From Actinomycetales bacterium (lineage in GTDB: Bacteria > Actinomycetota > Actinomycetes > S36-B12), in the NCBI GenBank assembly GCA_018970025.1, contig JAGWXF010000004.1, positions 62,001 through 126,000 of the forward strand: a stretch of DNA of 64,000 nt. Reading direction: 5' to 3'. The notes beneath the pieces are model-generated. The model was not told the DNA's origin. It did not search any database and saw only the letters and a list, made by a program, of their open reading frames with translations. This document shows positions 56,935-64,000 of the stretch, piece by piece (position 1 is the stretch's first letter; each line of letters opens with the position of its first letter). Both the position numbers and the translations under genes were made by a program.

Positions 56935-57450
56935 GATTCACCTCCACGGTCCCCATGCCGACCCGCAACTGCAGTGTCACCATCGCCTGGTCGGCCGGCA
57001 CCAGCACGATGATGGTGCCCATGTCGACGCGCGCCAAGATCGGGATCCGCGCAACGGCTGATTCCGGGGTATCGAGATCCGAGGCAGTGAGATCCGGGGT
57101 AGTGAGATCGAGTGCAGTCAGGTCCGGGGTCGCCGTCCCCATCCCCAGCGCCTAGCCATTGGCCGTCTCACTGGCGGCGATCGGGCGCCAGGTCTGGTCG
57201 CCGATGGTGCTCGCGCTCCCGGTGCTGTCGTTGCGCCACGCGATGACGCCCGTCCCTGGCGTGGATGACCCCAGGACGAGGATGAAGGCGAGCAGGCCGA
57301 TGACGGTCAGGCCGAGGAACATGGTGAACGCACCCAGTGGGGAGGGTGACCGCACAGGCTTCGATGCAGGCGACGATGAGCAGGGCCGGCACGCCGGCGG
57401 GCCTCGCTCGCCGGCCGCGCAGCGGCTGACGGGGCTCCTCGGTCATTGAC
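56927..57450 (-). pseudogene. disrupted PspC/LiaF-like membrane protein (in-frame TAG plus apparent frameshift)
   Basis: ...TIGDQTWRPIAASETANG-TAG-ALGMGTATPDLTALDL...AVARIPILARVDMGTIIVLVPADQAMVTLQLRVGMGTVEVNRA*; TAG at 57152-57154; the two halves are in the same frame. Confidence 0.65.
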
Positions 57451-57484
57451 CAGTGCCGGGATTCCATTCATGCCATAGTGCGCC

Positions 57485-58678
57485 ATGCCAGCGAACGCAT
57501 CGATCGACGGAGTCGTCGCACCCGGGTACGAGCCGGTCGCCGAGGCCTTCCGCCGCAACTTCACCGATGGCCGCGAGCTCGGGGCGGCCTGCGCCGTCAG
57601 CGTGGGCGGCGAGCTCGTCGTCGACCTGTGGGGCGGTGAGCGCACCCCCGGCCAGCCCTGGCAGCGGGACACGATGGTGAATGTCTTCTCCACCACCAAG
57701 GGTGTCTCCTCGATCGCGGTCGCGCACGCGCATGCCCGCGGGCTGCTGGACTTCGATGCAGCCGTGGCCGCCTACTGGCCCGAGTTCGCCGCCGAGGGCA
57801 AGCAGGACGTCACTGTGCGTCAGCTGCTCTCCCACCAGGCGGGCCTGTGCGCGATCGACGCACCACTGGATCTGGCGATCCTCGCCGACCCCGACCGGCT
57901 GGCCGATGCGCTCGGGCGGCAGCGCCCGGCCTGGGCACCCGGCGACCTGCACGGCTATCACGGCATCTCGCTGGGGTGGTATGAGAGCGAGCTGGTACGC
58001 CGGGTCGACCCGAAGCACCGCACGATCGGTCGGTACTTCGCGGACGAGATCGCCACGCCCCTGGGCCTGGACTTCCACATCGGCCTGCCGGATGACGTCC
58101 CCGACGATCGACTGGCCCGCCTGCACGCCCCGCAGTACGCGGCCCGGATGCCATTGCATATCCGCAAGCTGCCATCGGGCTTCGTCCGAGGCTTCCTGAC
58201 CCCGGGCTCCCTGACCGCCCGCACGTTCTCCAACCCCAGGGTGCTGGGCCAGCCTGCCCGCTACAACGACCGGGCAATGCTGCGCATTGAGCTGCCGGCA
58301 TCCAATGGCGTCGGCACGGCGCGAAGCATCGCCATCGCCTACGGCGATCTCGCGATCGGCTCCCCGCGCCTGGGCATCGGACCGGCGACCCTCGACGGGC
58401 TGCGCGAGCCGGCCCAGGACCCCCGCCTGGGCCTGATGGATCAGGTGCTCAAGCAGCAGACCCGATTCTCCCTCGGCTATTGCAAGCCCTGGCCCGGCTT
58501 CGAGTTCGGCTCCCCCGCCGCCTTCGGGACCCCCGGTGCAGGCGGCTCATTCGGCTTCGCTGATCCGCAGCTCGGGATGGGCTTCGCCTACGTCATGAAC
58601 CGGATGGACTACTACCTGGTGAGCGATCCGCGGGAGCTTTCAATTCGGGAGGCGGCCATCGCCTGCGCCGGAAGGTGA
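57485..58678 (+). CDS. serine hydrolase / class C beta-lactamase-like esterase
   Basis: NVFSTTKGVSSIAVAHAHARGLLD (SxxK); YHGISLGWYESELVRRVD. Confidence 0.93.
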   Translation: MPANASIDGVVAPGYEPVAEAFRRNFTDGRELGAACAVSVGGELVVDLWGGERTPGQPWQRDTMVNVFSTTKGVSSIAVAHAHARGLLDFDAAVAAYWPEFAAEGKQDVTVRQLLSHQAGLCAIDAPLDLAILADPDRLADALGRQRPAWAPGDLHGYHGISLGWYESELVRRVDPKHRTIGRYFADEIATPLGLDFHIGLPDDVPDDRLARLHAPQYAARMPLHIRKLPSGFVRGFLTPGSLTARTFSNPRVLGQPARYNDRAMLRIELPASNGVGTARSIAIAYGDLAIGSPRLGIGPATLDGLREPAQDPRLGLMDQVLKQQTRFSLGYCKPWPGFEFGSPAAFGTPGAGGSFGFADPQLGMGFAYVMNRMDYYLVSDPRELSIREAAIACAGR

Positions 58679-58860
58679 GAGCCGCGAGAACACCGTGTAG
58701 CCACCGTCGATGGTGAGCACCGATCCGATCATGGAGGACGACGCCTGGCTTGCGAGGAGGACGATGGCAGGGCCGACTTCGGTTATCTCGCCGGGTCCCT
58801 TCAGTGTTGTGTCCTGGATCCACGGACCTGGGATTTCCGGCCGATGCACCTGCGAGTGCT
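58640..58860 (-). pseudogene. C-terminal remnant of a short-chain dehydrogenase/reductase
   Basis: DTTLKGPGEITEVGPAIVLLASQASSSMIGSVLTIDGGYTVFSRLSPSGAGDGRLPN*; no Rossmann GxxxGxG or YxxxK region in frame upstream. Confidence 0.6.
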
Positions 58861-59474
58861 CCGTCCGCTCGTGGACGTGGCAGTCGAGTCCCGGTCGGCG
58901 TACAAGTCGCGCGTGGCCTGGTTGAACTCCTGGCGCGCCTGCGCGGGAAACAGCACGGCGCTCACCCCGGCCGACAGCAGGACGCCGTTCATCATCAAGC
59001 GCGGTGCCCTTGTTGCCGTCGAAGTCGAGCTGGTTGTCGGCCGAGAAGAGGAAGGAGGCCGCAGCCTTCTCGAACGGCTCATCGCACCGCTCGAGGGCAT
59101 CGAGTTCGCGTGCATACCGGGCTCGCAGGCGTGCCCCTCCTAGCTCGGTCGGAAGCGGGAGTGCGTCCCTGGTTCTCCGAGGTTGACCGACACCTCCATG
59201 ATCATGGCGCCCTCTCCCGGAAGTGACCCGATTCGCGTGCCTCAACCGAGGCGATCGCTGCATGCAGCGCATCAGACGCGTCCGTGGTGACTGCAAAGGT
59301 TTCCGATGAGACCAGGTCGCGCAGCAGGACGTGCCCATCCCGCAGTCGCGGCATCTACTGGGCATCCGTGACCCTTCGGCCTCCAACCGTGATCGGCCAC
59401 GCCTCGGTCGAATTCCGCCAGCGCCTCCTCGGTGGAAGCCACGTCGACCCCAAGTCGTGCGCCGACTCGGGCCC

Positions 59475-59870
59475 ATGACCGCTGCAGGAGGCCCACCGAG
59501 CACCTCCCCTCGGTGGGCACGAGCGGCACTGGTGGCAGCCCTGCTTGCGATCATCCTGGCGCTGCCCTTGGCTTTCGTCGAGTACATCGCGCTGCTGGTA
59601 GTGGCGGTCCTGGAGTCGGATCCGTGGAACTGGGCCGGGTTGATCGCAGGCGTCCTCATGGTGATCGGTGGCGCGATCGCCTTCGGGCTGCCGCTCGGCG
59701 CACCGGTCCTCGCATCACGGGCGAGTCAGGCCGGCCCGGCGATTCAGACGAGCCGGACCATCATGGCCGCGCGCATCCTGGCGATCCTGGCACGACTGGT
59801 CGTCGTTGCGTCCTCGGCGTTCTTGGCACTGACCGTCGCCCGGGCGTGCAGTCTCGATGGATGTGGATGA
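59475..59870 (+). CDS. small membrane protein
   Basis: 131 aa, about three hydrophobic segments; no family recognised. Confidence 0.55.
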   Translation: MTAAGGPPSTSPRWARAALVAALLAIILALPLAFVEYIALLVVAVLESDPWNWAGLIAGVLMVIGGAIAFGLPLGAPVLASRASQAGPAIQTSRTIMAARILAILARLVVVASSAFLALTVARACSLDGCG

Positions 59871-59913
59871 ACGGGAACCGGAAGGCCCGTCGGTGCCCGT
59901 CCGCAACGGTGCA

Positions 59914-61725
59914 TCACACGTTGGGAGCCGGCAGGCTCATCGTTGCCTCAAGCGTGCTCCCACCGCCGGGGTTTGGGATCAATCGCCAACGATCCGGGCA
60001 CGTGTCATCAAGCATGGCCATCCCCAGGCCGGGCGTGACGTCGCGCAGGCCGGTGCCGTCATCGACGACGAGCACCATGATGCCCGGCCCATCCGCGAAG
60101 TCCGCCACGTTCACGGCAATGGAGATGTTCGGTGCCTCGCCATGCCTGATGGCATTGCAGATGCCCTCCTCCACGATGTCACCGATCGTCCGCGCTGCCT
60201 CGCCGGTCACCGAGCCGATGGACGCTGAGACGAAGACCGTGATATTCGCGATGCCCTGCCAGAGAGCTACCTTGGCATGCACGAGCTCGGTGAGGGTGGC
60301 ATTCGCCGGCTCAACCAGGACCGGCATTCGTGCCTCGGTGAGGATCAGGCGCGCCTGGATGATGGCACGCGAGTAGGCCTCATCATCCTGTCGTGCGGCT
60401 GCGAGCTCCAGGGAGGCGATGCACGCGGTCAACTTCGACTGCACGGCACCATGCAGGTAGCGCGCTGCCTGCTGGGTCATCGAGGCGATGATCTCCGCGC
60501 GGGCCAGCAGGGTGATTCGAGCGGCGTCAAGCTCATCGGAGTAGATCCTCAGCAGCTCGGCCTGCGGTGAACGCCAGCGGCCGATGCCTGAGGTGAGCCA
60601 GACCACGCACCCGCTCATCAGGATCGACACCAGTGCGTGAACAAGGTACGCAGGCGTCACCTGCGCGCCAACCACGAGCTCAACGGCAAGGGTCGGGACC
60701 TGTAGCACGAAGAAGGCCACGACGAAGATCGCGGCGTGGTGGGTGGGCAGTCGGCGCATGAGCACATTAGCCGTGCCGAGGATCAGGAAGATCAGTCCCA
60801 CCCCGGAGATCGCCGTCGCCAGCGCCGCCTCCAGGCCTGAGGACGTCCACCGATCGGCCACGACGGTCAGCATGAAGATCCCGCTGACCGCACCAGGTCG
60901 GAACGACTGGAAGCGGGCAACGCCGGTGATGAAGGCGAGCACCCAGATGGGTCGGCGCGCCTGCCGGGACTGCCGGGCAAGCCGCTTGCTGAATGGCCGC
61001 ACACTGGACTCGTTGAGTTCCCTGAGGATCTCGACGGCGGAGAGTGCCTTCCCCGCACGATCGAGCGACTCCTGCTCGGCCAGCCTCATCCGTGACTCAT
61101 CGAACTTCGGTGCCAGCTCGGACTCCACGTCTCGATGCAGGGCGATTCTCAGCTCGTCCAGGAAGGCGGCCTGGGATGCCTGGCTGAGTGCGAGTCGAGC
61201 AGCTCGCTGCACGAGTGCATTGCGTTCGGCCCGCACCCTCGTCCAACCGTCATAGGTCAGACCGACGATGACAGCCATCCAAGGCGCGACGGTGATGGCT
61301 GTGAGCAGCCGCACTGCAGGCGGGACGACGCTGATGAATCCGGTGAGCGGCAGCAGCGCCTCGAGGATGATCTCGACCACCAGACCGCCGATGGCGTACA
61401 CCCCGATGAACCGAGCGGCGGAGGCCCGGGCTCGACGGCTTGAGAAACGCACTTCGCCCCAGACCCACAGGCCGGTGATCGCTCCGCCCAGGAGGCACAC
61501 CGCAGCGAGCGCCGTGACGGACTGCCAGGTCAATGGGTCGGGCGGACGAATGGCATTCGGCGACAGGACGAACAGGACGAAGAACAGGAAGAGGCTGGCG
61601 CCGAGGCCACATGTCACGGCGAGTCGACGGATCGTGGCATCCTGACGTTCCCTTGAGCGTAGCCGATCGGCCAGGGAAGCGACGGCCAGGTGCGGCCCGG
61701 CATCGACCGTGATGTGCTCAGTCAT
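59914..61725 (-). CDS. membrane sensor histidine kinase (NarL-partner type)
   Basis: Multi-TM N-terminus; QQAARYLHGAVQSKLTACIASLELA; HATPase VEEGICNAIRHGEAPNISIAV...VVDDGTGL...GGGSTLEATM. Confidence 0.82.
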   Translation of the reverse strand: MTEHITVDAGPHLAVASLADRLRSRERQDATIRRLAVTCGLGASLFLFFVLFVLSPNAIRPPDPLTWQSVTALAAVCLLGGAITGLWVWGEVRFSSRRARASAARFIGVYAIGGLVVEIILEALLPLTGFISVVPPAVRLLTAITVAPWMAVIVGLTYDGWTRVRAERNALVQRAARLALSQASQAAFLDELRIALHRDVESELAPKFDESRMRLAEQESLDRAGKALSAVEILRELNESSVRPFSKRLARQSRQARRPIWVLAFITGVARFQSFRPGAVSGIFMLTVVADRWTSSGLEAALATAISGVGLIFLILGTANVLMRRLPTHHAAIFVVAFFVLQVPTLAVELVVGAQVTPAYLVHALVSILMSGCVVWLTSGIGRWRSPQAELLRIYSDELDAARITLLARAEIIASMTQQAARYLHGAVQSKLTACIASLELAAARQDDEAYSRAIIQARLILTEARMPVLVEPANATLTELVHAKVALWQGIANITVFVSASIGSVTGEAARTIGDIVEEGICNAIRHGEAPNISIAVNVADFADGPGIMVLVVDDGTGLRDVTPGLGMAMLDDTCPDRWRLIPNPGGGSTLEATMSLPAPNV

Positions 61726-61818
61726 GCGAGCTGGCACGAGCGACGCTCCCATCTCATCAGTCCGCCCCGCACCCGCAGCCCCGCGGGAGGAGTCACAACC
61801 AAGCAGCAGCAACTCCGC

Positions 61819-62460
61819 TCAGCGGAATTCGGCAAGGCCGGCAATGAAGGCATAGTAGGCCTGGGTAATCAAGACTCGGGGGTTGCGCTGCTCGGTGACC
61901 TTGAGATCGAGCTGATCCAGCAGGCGGGTCACGGCCTTTGCGACCGACTTCTCCTCTATATGCCGCTCCTTGGCGATTTCGGCATTGGTGTACCCGGCTG
62001 CTACCAGTCGCATGATCTCGATCTGGCCGTCTCGCAACTTCAAGGCCACAGACCGTGCCGCGATCGGTGCGGTCGAGGGGCCTGTCGAGGATGCCAGGGA
62101 AAGATCGATGGCCGAGGAGAGCACCGCCGGGTCATTCAGCGTTCGCTTGACCATGAAGACCGATCCCGGAGGCAGTGGCCGGAAATCCCCGATGAGCCGG
62201 ACATCGATATACGAGGTCAGCATGAGGATGCCCAGGCCTGGCAGCATCCTGCGCACTGCGTGCGCGACGTCCAGGCCGGTTGGCCCACGGCCGAGGTCGA
62301 GGTCCACGATGAGCGCGTCTGGCCGGAGCGCCCGGACGCACGCAATCCCCTCAGCACTGGCCGCAGCATCGCCGACGACCTCGTGGCCGAGTTCGCGCAA
62401 CTGGCTGCACAGCAGCATGCGAGTGAAGCCGTCGTCCTCGACGACAACCAATCGGGCCAT
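61819..62460 (-). CDS. LuxR/NarL-family response regulator
   Basis: LVVVEDDGFTRMLLCSQLRELGHEVVG...DALIVDLDLGRGPTG; C-terminal HTH LVAAGYTNAEIAKERHIEEKSVAKAVTRLLDQL. Confidence 0.88.
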   Translation of the reverse strand: MARLVVVEDDGFTRMLLCSQLRELGHEVVGDAAASAEGIACVRALRPDALIVDLDLGRGPTGLDVAHAVRRMLPGLGILMLTSYIDVRLIGDFRPLPPGSVFMVKRTLNDPAVLSSAIDLSLASSTGPSTAPIAARSVALKLRDGQIEIMRLVAAGYTNAEIAKERHIEEKSVAKAVTRLLDQLDLKVTEQRNPRVLITQAYYAFIAGLAEFR

Positions 62461-62507
62461 CACCCGGCTCGCCAGGATCGAGCCGTCATGTGGCCGTACG
62501 GGAGCAG

Positions 62508-62930
62508 TCAGGCATCCGGGGCTGCGGTCGTCGGCTTCGGGTCGGCAGCGAAGCCCGCCCAGATAGCGGCAACGAGGCCCATGAGGTAAGCGAGGGCGGC
62601 CAGGCCGATGACCACGGCAGCCACGACTTCGCCGGAGCCCGACAGGCCGATGACGAAGATGATGCCGAGGACCACGGATCCGACGATCCCGACCATGCCC
62701 AGGAGCCCTGGGAGTCGGGCGCCTCGATTCAGGGCCTTGACCGACGTGATGAGAGCGAGGACACCAGCGACAATCAGGCCGATCAGCATGACAGGCACGC
62801 TGAACAACAGGAAGACCCATCCCGCGTCACCACCGCCGTCCTGGCTTCCGGAGAAGAGGAGGATCGGACTGACGCCGATCAGCACGCTGATGACCGCGAT
62901 GGCCAGTGCGATCCAGCCCAGAGCCTTCAT
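62508..62930 (-). CDS. four-TM membrane protein
   Basis: MKALGWIALAIAVISVLIGVSPILLF...; hydrophobicity pattern. Confidence 0.65.
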   Translation of the reverse strand: MKALGWIALAIAVISVLIGVSPILLFSGSQDGGGDAGWVFLLFSVPVMLIGLIVAGVLALITSVKALNRGARLPGLLGMVGIVGSVVLGIIFVIGLSGSGEVVAAVVIGLAALAYLMGLVAAIWAGFAADPKPTTAAPDA

Positions 62931-62983
62931 GTCAACACCCTTCGGTAGGTGAACTGCTGATGGTGCATTGCGTCTGCGGTGAG

Positions 62984-63027
62984 TGAACATGGGCCCGAGA
63001 CGACGGCACGCCGCGGGCCCATGTTCA
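62984..63027 (-). terminator. hairpin terminator of the lipoprotein gene
   Basis: 14-bp perfect stem TGAACATGGGCCCG / CGGGCCCATGTTCA, directly after the 63031 stop. Confidence 0.75.
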
Positions 63028-63030
63028 TCT

Positions 63031-63885
63031 TCAGAAGGCTCGGATTGGATGGACGGTAGCGGGGTCGGTCTTGACCGTGCCGATGCCGCCATTGCCCTCC
63101 GTCATCGGAACGCCCCCGTTGTAGGCGGCATTGGGGCCGATGAAGTCCGGGTCGGCCTGGGATGACGTCCAGTATACCCAGCCATTGTTGAGGCCGTTCC
63201 ACACCTGGGTGGTGCCGGTGTCGTACATCGGACGGGCCAGCAGCATGAACTCGCCCATCGAGGGCAGGTACCAGTCGTCCTGGCCACCACCGGTGTACGC
63301 ACTGGCGACACCCGCGGCCGTGGCCGGCCCACACGCCTCCACGATCGCCCGCGTGTTGGCCAGGCCCGTGCCGATCGTCGTGCTGAAGGCGTCATAGGTA
63401 CCGCCGTCAGTGCTCACGGTCGCGAACCCAGGCTGGTCCTCCATGCACCAGACCCCGATCGGGTCGTCCGCCTGGCCGCTCCATCCGGCAGGGGCGCCTT
63501 CAAGGGCGGTGCAGGTAGCGCCTTCGTCGCAGGCGAAGCCCGCCGGATCGACGTAGAACACCAGGCCGCCGCCAGGGCCGGTGTTGCCGAGCTGGCACGG
63601 CACCGAACTGCCGTCGCAGGTCACGGCGGCCGCGGCAGCCGCAGCAGCACTGTCGGCAAGCGTCCCGACGACAGCCGGGTTCACGCTGCCCGTTGAGTCG
63701 CCACTCGTCGATCCGGTATCGGTCGAGCCGCCACTCGTCGATCCGGTATCGGTCGACGCGCTACCAGGGGATGAACTGTCCGCACTGGAGGCGCCCCCGC
63801 AGCCCGCAAGGAGCAGGGTGGCGGCCAGCGCCAGCACCCCGCCGACGGCCAGGGGTGAGGGCATGCGGAGATGAGAACTCTTCAT
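63031..63885 (-). CDS. secreted lipoprotein with Ser/Thr/Gly linker and DUF1566/Lcl-like domain
   Basis: Lipobox LLAGCGG; DDWYLPSMGEFMLLARPMYDTG...GWVYWTSSQAD. Confidence 0.75.
   Translation of the reverse strand: MKSSHLRMPSPLAVGGVLALAATLLLAGCGGASSADSSSPGSASTDTGSTSGGSTDTGSTSGDSTGSVNPAVVGTLADSAAAAAAAAVTCDGSSVPCQLGNTGPGGGLVFYVDPAGFACDEGATCTALEGAPAGWSGQADDPIGVWCMEDQPGFATVSTDGGTYDAFSTTIGTGLANTRAIVEACGPATAAGVASAYTGGGQDDWYLPSMGEFMLLARPMYDTGTTQVWNGLNNGWVYWTSSQADPDFIGPNAAYNGGVPMTEGNGGIGTVKTDPATVHPIRAF
63695..63754. repeat. 30-bp tandem duplication in the lipoprotein linker
   Basis: GAG(T/C)CGCCACTCGTCGATCCGGTATCGGTC x2, one mismatch; codes for TDTGSTSG(D/G)S. Confidence 0.9.
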
Positions 63886-64000
63886 GTCGAGCCTTTCTTT
63901 TCGAGTTGGCATGCACGTTCAGTTGCGTGGTCATCCATAGTCGACAGATTCATCCCTGGTCCGCACAGCGCTCCTGCCGGAGGGCATCAAGGTCGATGAT

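Noticed and set aside
59272-59529. 85-aa minus-strand ORF in the decayed zone
   Set aside because: No recognisable motif and overlaps the start of the plus-strand membrane protein; treated as noise.
1-64000. tRNA, rRNA, transposase, integrase, CRISPR or phage genes
   Set aside because: None recognised while reading the window; a tRNAscan/Infernal run would be needed to exclude small RNAs formally.

Overview
This 64-kb window is high-GC chromosomal DNA from an actinobacterium. It is densely coding. I see no rRNA, tRNA, CRISPR array or transposase. All calls come from reading the supplied translations, motifs and local sequence; no database search was run.

Main blocks:
(1) 0-13.7 kb: an actinobacterial housekeeping neighbourhood (nitrobindin-like/DsrE/DUF4395/thioredoxin, GlnR-like regulator, MshD, Ppk1, CYTH-CHAD, NUDIX-histidine phosphatase, PstSCAB).
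(2) 13.7-23.6 kb: secreted S1 protease, divergent glgC / glgA(glgM), EamA exporter, an unassigned Rossmann-like 517-aa protein, L,D-transpeptidase, orphan periplasmic binding protein, secreted HNH-Excalibur nuclease, and a very acidic repeat protein.
(3) 23.7-29.4 kb: a protein fusing an extracellular alpha/beta hydrolase to an ABC ATPase, its permease, MobA, and a second hydrolase with a multi-TM domain.
(4) 29.4-37.9 kb: MFS, HAD, two glycosyltransferases, SGNH hydrolase, a decayed deacetylase, PurU, ABC exporter.
(5) 37.9-49.8 kb: an accessory catabolic island with a split PEP-synthase-like dikinase, Rieske oxygenase, two tandem extradiol dioxygenases, histidine phosphatase, two HAD phosphatases, IclR regulator, Rieske ferredoxin and a HIBADH-like dehydrogenase. 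This is the best candidate for an undescribed system: possible aerobic catabolism of a phenolic compound through an aryl phosphate.
(6) 50.6-56.8 kb: a sugar/inositol-type ABC regulon with a LacI regulator and a perfect 14-bp operator-like palindrome.
(7) 56.7-59.5 kb: a zone of gene decay (PspC/LiaF-like and SDR remnants).
(8) 59.5-64 kb: a two-component system and a repeat-containing lipoprotein.
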